Assembly: GCA_031459935.1 (NCBI GenBank)
Contig: JAVKHN010000007.1
Location: 1-63,021 of the forward strand
DNA from: Sysuimicrobium calidum
GTDB taxonomy: Bacteria; Sysuimicrobiota; Sysuimicrobiia; Sysuimicrobiales; Sysuimicrobiaceae
Direction of reading: 5' to 3'
DNA length: 63,021 nt
How positions within the stretch are numbered: the first letter of the stretch is position 1; every line of letters begins with the position of its first letter. Positions 8,202-16,656 of the stretch are shown piece after piece. The position numbers and the translations under genes were made by a program. The notes under the pieces were generated by a model. It did not search any database, was not told where the DNA came from, and worked only from the letters and a program-made list of their open reading frames with translations.

Positions 8202-9725
8202 ATGCGGATGCGCGTGCTGGTGATCACCCTCCTGCTCCCGCTGGTGCTGGGGGCGGTGGGCTTCGGAGGTCCGGCGGAACCGGACACCCTCGTGATCGTC
8301 TTTCCTTCCCATCAGACCACCCTGGATGGCCACTTCGCGGTCACCACCCAGGACATGCTGGTGGTGCGCAACGTGTACAACGCCCTCCTGAAGTACAAAC
8401 CGGACACCACGGAGCTCACAGGGGATCTCGCGGAACGATGGGAGGTCTCCCCGGACGGGTTGGTGTACACCTTCCGGCTGCGGCGGAACGTGACCTGGCA
8501 GAAGGGGTACGGGCGGTTGACCGCGCAGGATGTGAAGGCCTCCTTCGACCGACTGCGGGACCCGGAGACCCGCTCCCCCTTTGCGGGGCTGCTGTCCATG
8601 GTGCGGGAGATCCAGGTCCTCGACCCCTATACCATTCGGTTCACCCTCAGCGAGCCGTATGCTCCCTTCCTCCACCTCCTGACCAACTACCGGGTGGGGC
8701 CCGTGGTGAACGCCCGGGCGGCGCGGGAGCGGGGCACGGCCTTCGCATGGGATCCCGTGGGCACCGGACCGTACGAGGTGGAGCGGGCCATCCCCCGTAC
8801 GGAGGTGGTCCTCCGGGCCTTCGATCAGCACTTCGGTGGCCGCCCCCGCATCCGGCGCATCATCACCCGGACGGTCCCGGACCTGAACGCCATGGTGGTG
8901 GGCCTGGAGAACGGCCAGTACCACATGCTGTACTCCATCCAAGCTCTGGACGAGTCCGTGATCCGGCGGCTGCGGGAGCGGGGGTTCGCGGTGGCCTACT
9001 ACAGCCGGAACCTGCCCCGGGTGCTGCTCATGAACGTCACGAAGAAGCCCCTGGACGACGTGCGGGTGCGGCGGGCCATCGCCCACGCCATCAACCGGCA
9101 GCAGATCATCGCCCTCAGCATGGCAGGGTACGGACGGCCCTGGTACTCGCCCGTGCCGGAGGGGTACTTCGCGGCCACCCCCCAGGTGCCGCGGTACGAG
9201 TACAGCCCGGAGAAAGCCCGGCAGCTGCTGGTGGAGGCCGGCTACCGGGACGGCCTGGAGCTCCCCATGCAGGTCTTCGACGTCATGAAGGTGACCTCAG
9301 ACGTCATCGCAGAGCAGCTGCGGCGGGTGGGCATCCGTGTCCAGCAGGAGGTCCTCGATCAACCCACCTTCATCCAGCGGGTGCTGCGGCGGGATGGGAG
9401 CATCTCCTTCGCGGTGCACTGCTGCGTGCGCCAGCCGGATCCGGACTTCTACCTCTCCGACATCTTCAGCCGGTCCAAGGGGGGAGCCATCTACATCAGC
9501 GGGCTTGACCTCGAACCGGAGCTGGCGGCCGCACGGCGGGAGACGAACGTGGAGAAGCGGCGGCAGATGTACGTGGCACTCCAGCGGAAGATCATGGAGA
9601 ACGTGTGGATGATCCCGCTCGTGATGGAGTTCGACCGCAACGTGCACGTACCCAACCTCCGGGGCCTGCCCCGCAGGGTGGAGGCCCTGTGGGGCCTGGA
9701 CCTCTCGCGGCTCTCCTTCGAATAG
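8202..9725 (+). CDS. Family 5 extracellular solute-binding protein (peptide/nickel ABC type)
   Basis: A periplasmic or cell-surface binding protein for a DppA/OppA-type importer. A signal peptide is visible (MRMRVLVITLLLPLVLGAVG). The SBP_bac_5 core follows with LAERWEVSPDGLVYTFRLR, TAQDVKASFDRLRDPETR and DVRVRRAIAHAINRQQI. I start at ATG 8202, which has a GGGGG Shine-Dalgarno about 8 bases upstream; a GTG at 8193 is also in frame. Two cognate permease genes follow directly. There is no lipobox cysteine near the cleavage region. This family also carries non-peptide ligands, so the substrate is left open. Confidence 0.93.
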   Translation: MRMRVLVITLLLPLVLGAVGFGGPAEPDTLVIVFPSHQTTLDGHFAVTTQDMLVVRNVYNALLKYKPDTTELTGDLAERWEVSPDGLVYTFRLRRNVTWQKGYGRLTAQDVKASFDRLRDPETRSPFAGLLSMVREIQVLDPYTIRFTLSEPYAPFLHLLTNYRVGPVVNARAARERGTAFAWDPVGTGPYEVERAIPRTEVVLRAFDQHFGGRPRIRRIITRTVPDLNAMVVGLENGQYHMLYSIQALDESVIRRLRERGFAVAYYSRNLPRVLLMNVTKKPLDDVRVRRAIAHAINRQQIIALSMAGYGRPWYSPVPEGYFAATPQVPRYEYSPEKARQLLVEAGYRDGLELPMQVFDVMKVTSDVIAEQLRRVGIRVQQEVLDQPTFIQRVLRRDGSISFAVHCCVRQPDPDFYLSDIFSRSKGGAIYISGLDLEPELAAARRETNVEKRRQMYVALQRKIMENVWMIPLVMEFDRNVHVPNLRGLPRRVEALWGLDLSRLSFE

Positions 9726-9736
9726 CGGGGTCGGGT

Positions 9737-10669
9737 GTGGCCAGGCGCCTCCTCCACCGGCTGGTCCAGATCCTGCCCACGGCCTTCGGGGCGGTTGTGA
9801 TCGCCTTCGTCCTCCTGCGCGTCGTGCCCGGGGACCCCGCGGCGGCCATGCTGGGGGTGAGCGCGACTCCCGAATCCGTGCAGGCCCTGCGGGCCCAGCT
9901 GGGTCTGGACCGGCCCCTGTGGAGGCAGTTCCTGGAGTACGTGGGTGGACTGGCCCGGCTGGACCTGGGCACCTCTCTCGCGTTTCGGGCCCCCGTGGCC
10001 CAGCTCCTGGCCCAGGCCCTGGGTCCGACCCTGCTGCTGGCCCTGGGCGGAACGGTGGTGAGCGTGCTCATCGGAGTTCCTACGGGGGTGGTGGCAGCCT
10101 TGAATCGAGGGAAGCCCTTAGACCAACTGGTGAGCATCCTCGCCCTGGTGGGTGTGTCCCTTCCCGTGTTCGTGTGGGGAGTGGTGCTCCTCGTGGCCTT
10201 CACCCTCCACTGGCGGATCTTTCCAGCTTCGGGTCTGGGGGAAGGGGTCGGCGGAACGCTCAGGGCCTTGGTGCTTCCCTCCGTGGCCACGGGGATGTTC
10301 CTCGCGGGACTGGTGAGCCGGATCACCCGGTCAAGCGTGCTGGGCGTCCTCGGCCAGGACTACGTGCGCACCGCCTGGTCCAAGGGCCTTGAGCCGCTCC
10401 ATGTGTTCCGGAGGCACGTCCTGCGGAACGCGCTCATCCCCGTGGTGACGGTGGTGGGTCTGAACATGGGGACGCTCCTGGGCGGCGTGGTGGTGGTGGA
10501 GGGGATCTTCGCCCGGCCGGGCCTGGGGCGGTTGCTGCTGGATGCCATCTACGCCCGGGACTATCCCCTGATCCAGGGGATCGTGCTGGTGTCCGTCCTC
10601 CTCACCATCCTCCTCAACCAGCTCGTGGATCTCCTCTACACCCTGCTGGACCCGAGGGTGACGGCTTGA
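9737..10669 (+). CDS. ABC transporter permease, DppB-type
   Basis: An inner-membrane permease of the dipeptide/oligopeptide importer family, 310 aa. The first membrane helix begins at once (ILPTAFGAVVIAFVLLRVVPGD). About six helices are apparent. The EAA-loop region reads YVRTAWSKGLEPLHVFRRHVLR, which docks the ATPase. The start is the GTG at 9737, 11 bases after the binding-protein stop; the frame is open further upstream but only inside the previous gene. It ends in a TTGA junction with the second permease. Confidence 0.93.
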   Translation: MARRLLHRLVQILPTAFGAVVIAFVLLRVVPGDPAAAMLGVSATPESVQALRAQLGLDRPLWRQFLEYVGGLARLDLGTSLAFRAPVAQLLAQALGPTLLLALGGTVVSVLIGVPTGVVAALNRGKPLDQLVSILALVGVSLPVFVWGVVLLVAFTLHWRIFPASGLGEGVGGTLRALVLPSVATGMFLAGLVSRITRSSVLGVLGQDYVRTAWSKGLEPLHVFRRHVLRNALIPVVTVVGLNMGTLLGGVVVVEGIFARPGLGRLLLDAIYARDYPLIQGIVLVSVLLTILLNQLVDLLYTLLDPRVTA

Positions 10670-10677
10670 GGGGGTGG

Positions 10678-11628
10678 ATGGCGCTGCGCGGCTACTCCGG
10701 AGGCTGGGAGGCCTCGGCGGTGCGGCGGCTCCGGCGCGCCATCCGGGGGAGCTGGATCCTCTGGCTGGCCTCGGGGTTCGTGGTCCTCCTCGTGGGGGTG
10801 GCCGCCCTGGTGCCCTATCTGCATCTGGCGGATCCCTTCGCGCAGAGCCTGGAGCGTTTGGCGCCTCCCGCTCCGGAACATCCCTTCGGGACGGATCGGC
10901 TGGGTCGGGATGTGCTGAGCCGCACGGTGTGGGCCACCCGGTACGCCCTGGCGGTGGGAATCGGGACCGTGGCGGTGGGAGGCACCGTGGGAACCGTCTG
11001 GGGCATGGCGGCGGGCTTTTCCGGCCCCTTCGCCCAGGAGGTTCTCTCGCGGTTGGTGGACGTCTTCCTGGCCTTTCCTCCCCTGATCCTCGCCATGGTG
11101 GTGGTCACCCTGCTCGGAAACGGCGTTTTTCCCGTGGTGGTGGCCCTGAGCTTCGGGATCGCTCCGCGCTTCGCGCGGGTGGCGAGGGCGGTGGTCCTGG
11201 CCGTGCGCGTGCAGAGTTACGTGGAGGCAGCCCGTGCCATCGGAGCCTCCTCAACCCGGATCCTCCTGCGTCACATCCTGCCCAACACCCTGGACTCCCT
11301 CATCGTGCTGGGGACTCTGACCGTTCCCACCGCCATCCTCACGGAAGCCCTCCTGAGCTTTTTGGGGATCGGGATCGTGGAGCCCACCCCCACCTGGGGG
11401 AACATCGCCAGCATGGGTCAGATGGTGCTCCGGGAAGCACCCTGGGTCGTGCTCTTCCCGAGCCTGGCTCTGCTGTGCACGGTGCTCTCGTTCAACCTGC
11501 TCGGAGACGCGGTACGGGATGCTCTGGACCCCACGACCTCCCGGGGCGTCTGGATGCGACGGACGGAGCGGGCGGAACTGGAGGTGGAGCCCGCCCGGCT
11601 CGCCTCCCGCAGGATCCCCGCGGGCTAG
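10678..11628 (+). CDS. ABC transporter permease, DppC-type
   Basis: The second permease of the same importer. It carries the OppC_N segment (residues about 12-55) and the family hallmark HPFGTDRLGRDVLSRTVWATR after the first helix. An EAA loop near YVEAARAIGASSTRILLRHILP follows. I use ATG 10678, with GAGG six bases upstream; a TTG at 10666 overlapping the previous stop (TTGA) is an alternative that adds four residues. No DppD/DppF ATPase genes follow. The next gene is an SDR, so the ATPases must be encoded elsewhere or shared. Confidence 0.9.
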   Translation: MALRGYSGGWEASAVRRLRRAIRGSWILWLASGFVVLLVGVAALVPYLHLADPFAQSLERLAPPAPEHPFGTDRLGRDVLSRTVWATRYALAVGIGTVAVGGTVGTVWGMAAGFSGPFAQEVLSRLVDVFLAFPPLILAMVVVTLLGNGVFPVVVALSFGIAPRFARVARAVVLAVRVQSYVEAARAIGASSTRILLRHILPNTLDSLIVLGTLTVPTAILTEALLSFLGIGIVEPTPTWGNIASMGQMVLREAPWVVLFPSLALLCTVLSFNLLGDAVRDALDPTTSRGVWMRRTERAELEVEPARLASRRIPAG

Positions 11629-11634
11629 GGAGAA

Positions 11635-12447
11635 ATGAAGGGAAAGGTGGCCGTGCTCACCGGAGCCGCCAAGTCCGGGAGCATCGGCTTTGCCGCTGCG
11701 GTGCGGCTGGCTCAGGAGGGAGCCTGCGTGGTGGTCGCGGATCTCTACGAGGCCGGGTTCGGGACGCTCCGGTCTGCGGTGGAGGCCTTCGGTGTGCCGT
11801 GTGTGTGCGTACGGGCGGATGTAAGCCACCTACGGGAAGTGGAGGCTGTGGCGGAGGTGGTGGCGCAGCGGTTCGGGCGGGCCGACATCCTCGTGAACGC
11901 CGCGGGTGGGAGCTGGGCCATCGGACCGGAGGATCTGGAAGACGGACCCCCCTCTGCCTTCATGGGCGTTCTGAGCTGTCCCGTGGAGACCTGGCGCCGG
12001 ATCCTGGGGGTGAACCTGGACGGAACGTTCTTCGCCTGTAGGACGTTCGCCCCGTGGATGATCCGGCAGGGATGGGGCCGGATCGTGAACTTCGCCTCCG
12101 TGGCGGGCCGGGCGGGCACGAGGCCCACGGAGACCTTCAGCAGCGGACCCTATGCGGTGGCGAAGGCTGGGGTCATCGGGCTCACCAAGCAGCTGGCGTT
12201 GGAGCTCGCACCCTATGGCGTTACCGTAAACGCCATCGCTCCTGGGCTTGTCGCCAGCTGGCGGGGACGGCGGGCCCTCCAGGAGCTCTCGGAGAGCCAG
12301 CGAGCGGAGATGGAGGCGCGGATCCCCTTGCGGCGGTTGGGCACGCCGGAGGAAATGGCAGAGCTTGTGACCGCACTGTGCTCCGAGGAGCTCGGTTACC
12401 TCACGGGCGTGGTGGTGGATGCGAACGGGGGGATCTACCGCGCATGA
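11635..12447 (+). CDS. Short-chain dehydrogenase/reductase
   Basis: A 270-aa SDR. The cofactor motif is a longer variant, TGAAKSGSIGFA (residues 9-20), with an insertion relative to the usual TGxxxGIG. ADILVNAAGG gives the N-A-G turn. The active-site Ser in NFASVAG and the YAVAKAG Tyr-Lys pair are present. The end reads LTGVVVDANGGIYRA. The first stretch between beta-4 and helix-4 is longer than in FabG. The start is ATG 11635, seven bases after the permease stop. It is coupled to the next SDR by an ATGA overlap; a two-step oxidation by the pair is possible. Confidence 0.88.
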   Translation: MKGKVAVLTGAAKSGSIGFAAAVRLAQEGACVVVADLYEAGFGTLRSAVEAFGVPCVCVRADVSHLREVEAVAEVVAQRFGRADILVNAAGGSWAIGPEDLEDGPPSAFMGVLSCPVETWRRILGVNLDGTFFACRTFAPWMIRQGWGRIVNFASVAGRAGTRPTETFSSGPYAVAKAGVIGLTKQLALELAPYGVTVNAIAPGLVASWRGRRALQELSESQRAEMEARIPLRRLGTPEEMAELVTALCSEELGYLTGVVVDANGGIYRA

Positions 12448-13208
12448 GGTTTGCGGGGATTGCGGGGAGGGTGGCGGTGGTCACGGGCGCGGCGGGCGTG
12501 ATCGGCCGGGCCGTGGTCTGCAAGTTTCTAGCGGAAGGGGCCGCGGTGGCGGCGGTGGACCTAGATGATGCGGCCCTGCAGCGCCTCGCGGAGACGCTTC
12601 CCCATCCTCAGCTGAAGCGCTACCCGGCGGACCTCACGCACGAGGCCCAGGTGGCCGAGGTGGCGGATCGGGTGGTGGAGGACTGGGGTCGGGTGGACTT
12701 CCTCGCGAACCTTGCGGGGGGGATTCCCGGCCAGCCGTGGATGGAGCGGGGGTTCGAGCCCTTCGAGGCCGTGGATCTCGCGCGGTGGCGGTTCGTCCTG
12801 GACGCCAACCTCACCACCACGTTCCTGTGCTGTCGGGCTTTTGTCCCCGTGATGAAACGGCAGCGGTTCGGCCGCATCGTGAACTTCTCCTCCATCGCGG
12901 CACGACAGGGAAGCGTGCGGGTGGGGGCTCACTACGCCGCGGCGAAGGGTGGGATTCTCGGCCTCACGAAGACCCTGGCGCTGGAGCTCGCACCGTACGG
13001 CATCACCGTGAACGCCCTGGCCCCGGGCTTCATCCCGCACGGAGAGGTCCGGGGGGAGGCGGAGGCGCTCGTCCGGAGGATCCCGCTGGGACGGCCGGGA
13101 ACCCCGGAGGAGGTGGCTGCGGCGGTCCTGCTGCTGTGTTCGGAGGCGGGCAGCTACATCACGGGGGCGACGCTGGATGTGAACGGCGGCTTGTACATTG
13201 CGCCCTGA
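12444..13208 (+). CDS. Short-chain dehydrogenase/reductase
   Basis: A 254-aa SDR closely resembling the preceding one in layout. It has TGAAGVIGRA as nucleotide motif, DFLANLAGG for the N-A-G region, and Ser in VNFSSIAARQG with YAAAKGG as the catalytic Tyr-Lys pair. The ending TGATLDVNGGLYIAP matches the DANGGIYRA end of its neighbour, which suggests the two arose by tandem duplication and divergence. The ATG overlaps the upstream TGA (ATGA). The substrate is unknown. Confidence 0.88.
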   Translation: MRFAGIAGRVAVVTGAAGVIGRAVVCKFLAEGAAVAAVDLDDAALQRLAETLPHPQLKRYPADLTHEAQVAEVADRVVEDWGRVDFLANLAGGIPGQPWMERGFEPFEAVDLARWRFVLDANLTTTFLCCRAFVPVMKRQRFGRIVNFSSIAARQGSVRVGAHYAAAKGGILGLTKTLALELAPYGITVNALAPGFIPHGEVRGEAEALVRRIPLGRPGTPEEVAAAVLLLCSEAGSYITGATLDVNGGLYIAP

Positions 13209-13222
13209 AGGAGGTGGGCAGG

Positions 13223-14008
13223 ATGGAACCGACTTGGGAACGTGTGTCCGTGGCGGAAGCGCAGATCCGGTTATGGCGGGTGGGAGAGGGTCCTCCGCTC
13301 CTGTTCCTCCATGGAGCCGGCGGTCCGGCGTGGAGCTCCGGACTGGAGATGCTGACCCGCCGGTACACCGTCTTCTACCCGGAGCACCCGGGGTACGGGG
13401 AGAGCGGGCGACCGGGGTGGGTGGAGACGGTGCACGACCTCGGCATCTTCTACCTGGAGTTCCTGGAGACGCTAAAGCTGCAGGACGCGGTGCTCGTGGG
13501 CCACTCCTTAGGCGGCTGGATCGCCTCGGAGCTCGCGAGCCTGTGCACGCACCCCCTGCGGGCCCTCGTGCTGGTGGCTCCCGTGGGGATCAACCTGGGG
13601 GCTGCCCAGGTGGACATCTTCGCCACCCCGCCCGACGAGCTGGCCCCCCTGGCGTACTACGACAAGTCCCTGGCCACGGCCCGTCCGCCCCTGGGACGGG
13701 AGGAGATGCGGGCCCTGTACCGGAACCGGGCCACCTCCGCCCGCCTTTCCTGGGCCTCCGCGCCCACGGTTCAGAAGCTCGCGGCGCGCCTGTTCCGCAT
13801 CCGTGTTCCCACTCTGATCCTATGGGGGCGGCAGGACGAGCTCATCCCCGCGGGCACCGCGCAGATGTTCCTGGACCGGATTCCGCACGCACGGCTCGTG
13901 ACCCTGGACGCCTGCGGGCACGTGCCACAGATGGAGCAGCCGGAGGCGTTCGCGCAGCACATCACGGAGTTCGTGGACGCTGCGGTGGGAGCCGGGAGGC
14001 CGCGGTGA
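13223..14008 (+). CDS. Alpha/beta-fold hydrolase
   Basis: A 261-aa hydrolase with an apparent catalytic triad: nucleophile Ser95 in VGHSLGGW, Asp205 in WGRQDELIP and His233 in GHVPQMEQP. The oxyanion HGAGG motif is at residues 30-34. A strong GGAGGTGGGCAGG precedes ATG 13223. The overall look is that of meta-cleavage-product C-C hydrolases and related esterases or dehalogenases. With an extradiol-type dioxygenase and a tautomerase in the same island, a C-C bond hydrolase is attractive but unproven. The TGA overlaps the next gene's GTG. Confidence 0.9.
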   Translation: MEPTWERVSVAEAQIRLWRVGEGPPLLFLHGAGGPAWSSGLEMLTRRYTVFYPEHPGYGESGRPGWVETVHDLGIFYLEFLETLKLQDAVLVGHSLGGWIASELASLCTHPLRALVLVAPVGINLGAAQVDIFATPPDELAPLAYYDKSLATARPPLGREEMRALYRNRATSARLSWASAPTVQKLAARLFRIRVPTLILWGRQDELIPAGTAQMFLDRIPHARLVTLDACGHVPQMEQPEAFAQHITEFVDAAVGAGRPR

Positions 14009-15105
14009 GGGCGGCGGTCCTCTCCGAGGTGGGCCAACCCCTGCGCACGGAGACCCTGCGGGATCCCCGCCCGAGGGCCGGCGAGGTCCTGGTAAGGGTC
14101 CGGGCCTGCGGGGTGTGCCACACGGACCTCCACGTGATCAAGGGGGAGGTGGCGTTTCCCACGCCCTGTGTCCTGGGCCATGAGATCAGCGGGATCGTGG
14201 AGGAGGTGGGGCCGGAGGTGGAGGGGCTCAGGCCGGGCCAGCCGGTGGCGTGCACCTTCATCCTCCCCTGCGGGCGATGCGCGTACTGCGTGCGGGGGGA
14301 GGAGGACCTGTGCGAACGGTTCTTCTCCTACAACCGCCTGCGGGGGACCCTCTATGACGGTGAGACGCGTCTCTTCCGGTCCGACGGTTCCCCGGTGTGG
14401 ATGTACTCCATGGGAGGCCTCGCGGAGTACGCGGTGGTTCCGGCCACGGGTGTCTTCCCGCTGCCCCCCCAGATTCCCCTGGAGCCCGCCGCGGTGCTGG
14501 GGTGCGCGGTGTTCACCGCCTTCGGCGCGGTACGCCACGCGGCCCGGCTTCACTTCGGGGAGTCCGTGGCGGTGTTCGCGGTGGGCGGGGTGGGATCCGC
14601 CCTCGTGGCGCTGGCGCGGCTATTTGGAGCCCATCCCGTCATCGCGGTGGACGTGCGGGAGGAAAAACTGGAGGCCGCGCGGCGTCTGGGAGCCACCCAC
14701 ACCGTGGACGCCAGGCGGCAGAGCCCGCAGGAGGCCATCCGAGCGCACACGGGCGGCCGGGGGGTGGATGTGGCGTTTGAGGCCCTGGGGCGGCCCGAGA
14801 CCTTCGTGCAGGCGGTGGAGTCGGTGCGGGACGGCGGGCGGGCGGTGATGGTAGGGATCGCACCGGTGGGAGCCACGGCGCCCGTGGAGATCACCCGCCT
14901 TGTGCGGCGCAAGCTCCAGATCGTGGGGTCCTACGGGGGCCGGGCCCGCTCGGACATGCCGCTCCTTGTGGACTTGATGGCCCGTGGGGAGCTCCCTCTT
15001 TCCCAGCTGATCTCCCGCACCTACCCGCTGGAGGAGGCGGACGCCGCCTATCGGGCCCTCGACCGCGGAGAGATCGTGGGACGGGCGGTGGTGGTTCTGG
15101 GTTGA
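14005..15105 (+). CDS. Zinc-dependent alcohol dehydrogenase (MDR family)
   Basis: A 366-aa medium-chain dehydrogenase that oxidises alcohols or hydroxy acids with NAD(P). Catalytic zinc ligands are visible as Cys38 (GVCHTDLH), His59 and Glu60 (LGHEISG). The structural zinc lobe has Cys89, Cys92, Cys95 and Cys103 (PCGRCAYC...DLC). The Rossmann motif is GGVGSALVAL. GTG 14005 overlaps the hydrolase stop (GTGA). It is the last metabolic gene before a second transporter set, so it may finish the oxidation of the imported compound. Cofactor preference cannot be fixed from this reading. Confidence 0.92.
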   Translation: MRAAVLSEVGQPLRTETLRDPRPRAGEVLVRVRACGVCHTDLHVIKGEVAFPTPCVLGHEISGIVEEVGPEVEGLRPGQPVACTFILPCGRCAYCVRGEEDLCERFFSYNRLRGTLYDGETRLFRSDGSPVWMYSMGGLAEYAVVPATGVFPLPPQIPLEPAAVLGCAVFTAFGAVRHAARLHFGESVAVFAVGGVGSALVALARLFGAHPVIAVDVREEKLEAARRLGATHTVDARRQSPQEAIRAHTGGRGVDVAFEALGRPETFVQAVESVRDGGRAVMVGIAPVGATAPVEITRLVRRKLQIVGSYGGRARSDMPLLVDLMARGELPLSQLISRTYPLEEADAAYRALDRGEIVGRAVVVLG

Positions 15106-15178
15106 TTCCGAGGCGCGCAGGAAAAGCCTGCCACAGGAGCGTAACCGTTCCTTGAGGCCGAAGGAGGAGGTGGAGGGA

Positions 15179-16630
15179 ATGGACGAGGAGCGCACCCGGG
15201 GAGCGGGGGAACAGAGCGAGGTGCGGATCTCCCGACGGGAGTTCCTCCTGCGGGCCGCGGTGGGCACCGCGGTGCTGGGGGCGCCGTACGTGTTCGTGCG
15301 GAACTATGCCGCAGCCCAGCAGCGGGAGCTCCGGATCATGACCTGGAGCCACTTCGTGCCCGCCTTCGATGAGTGGTTCGACCCCTTCGCGGAGCGATGG
15401 GGACGGGAACGGGGGATCCGGGTCACCGTGGACCACATCTCGTTTGCGGACATCGTCCCGCGGGCCAACGCCGAGGTGGCCGCCCAGCAGGGCCACGACC
15501 TGTTCTTCTTCCTGGCCCCGCCCAGCGCCTTCGAGCCGCACGTCCTGGACCTCCGGGACATCAACCAGGAGGCGGAGCGGCGGTACGGGCCCATGGTGCC
15601 GCTGGTGCGCAAGAGCGTCTACAACCCCAACACCCGGAAGTTCTACGGGTTCTCGGACAACTGGGTGCCGGATCCGGGCGATTACCTGCGGAGCGTGTGG
15701 ACCGCGGTGGGCTACCCCAACGGGCCCGCCACCTGGGACGACCTGATCCGGGCCGGAAACGAGATCAAGCGCCGGTTCCCGGAGATCCAGATCCCCATCG
15801 GTATCGGGTTCAGCCAGGACATCGACTCCAACATGGCCACCCGGGCCATCCTGTGGTCCTTCGGCGCCAGCATCCAGGACGCCAATGAGAACGTGGTCCT
15901 CAACAGCGAGCAGACCATCCGGGCGGTGGAGTACGGGGTGCGGCTGTTCCGGGAGTGCATGAACCCTGCGGTCCTCAGCTGGAACGCGGCCAGCAACAAC
16001 CAGGCCCTCAACGCCCGCCAGACCAGCTACATCCTGAACTCCATCTCCGCGTACCGTACGGCCCAGGACAACCGGCTCCCCGTGGCGGACGACATCTTCT
16101 TCGTGCCCGCCCTGCGGGGGCCGGGCGGGAGATGGGCCAGCGAGCACGTGATGGGGGTGTGGGTGATCTGGCGGTTCAGTCGCAACCCCGACAACGCCAA
16201 GGAGTTCCTGCTGTACCTCCTGGAGCACTACCGGGAGGCCGTACTGGCGAGCAAGCTCTACAACTTTCCCTCCTTTATGGGATCCGTGGCGGACCGGCGG
16301 GTGCCCGTGGCCCAGAAGCCGGAGGAGGGGCGCAAATGGATCCGGGCCGCCTGCCTGCGGGATCCCTTCGGAAGCAGGCCCCTCAACAAGCTCACGGTGC
16401 TGGCGGACGCGGAGCAGTGGTCCACGAACATCGGGCACCCCGGACCCGCGAACCCCGCGGAGGGAGAGATCTTCGACACCTACCTGATCCCGGACATGTT
16501 CGCGCAGGCGGCTACGGGTCGTCTCTCCGTGCGGGAGGCGGTCCAGCAGACCCACCGCCGGTGCCTGGAGATCTTCCAGAAGTGGCGGCGTCAGGGCTTC
16601 GTGGGAGGTGGCGACCGGGACCGGCGGTGA
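15179..16630 (+). CDS. Tat-exported family 1 extracellular solute-binding protein
   Basis: The substrate-binding subunit of a sugar/polyol-type (CUT1) importer, about 483 aa. The N terminus has a twin-arginine signal, SRREFLLRAA at residues 18-27 followed by a hydrophobic stretch, so the protein is probably folded before export. The mature part starts near AAAQQRELRIMTWSHF, with SBP_bac_1 features after it. GGAGGAGGTGGAGGG precedes ATG 15179. The upstream 73 bases hold no convincing promoter. Three cognate transporter genes follow directly. Tat-exported CUT1 binding proteins are known, but the ligand here is not predictable. Confidence 0.92.
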   Translation: MDEERTRGAGEQSEVRISRREFLLRAAVGTAVLGAPYVFVRNYAAAQQRELRIMTWSHFVPAFDEWFDPFAERWGRERGIRVTVDHISFADIVPRANAEVAAQQGHDLFFFLAPPSAFEPHVLDLRDINQEAERRYGPMVPLVRKSVYNPNTRKFYGFSDNWVPDPGDYLRSVWTAVGYPNGPATWDDLIRAGNEIKRRFPEIQIPIGIGFSQDIDSNMATRAILWSFGASIQDANENVVLNSEQTIRAVEYGVRLFRECMNPAVLSWNAASNNQALNARQTSYILNSISAYRTAQDNRLPVADDIFFVPALRGPGGRWASEHVMGVWVIWRFSRNPDNAKEFLLYLLEHYREAVLASKLYNFPSFMGSVADRRVPVAQKPEEGRKWIRAACLRDPFGSRPLNKLTVLADAEQWSTNIGHPGPANPAEGEIFDTYLIPDMFAQAATGRLSVREAVQQTHRRCLEIFQKWRRQGFVGGGDRDRR

Positions 16631-16656
16631 GCGAAAATGATGGGGAGACGGTGGCC

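Noticed and set aside
15117..15131. GCAGG-AAAAG-CCTGC hairpin after the alcohol dehydrogenase as terminator
   Set aside because: The stem is only 5 bp, with no T-run, and the transport genes that follow are likely read from the same transcript.
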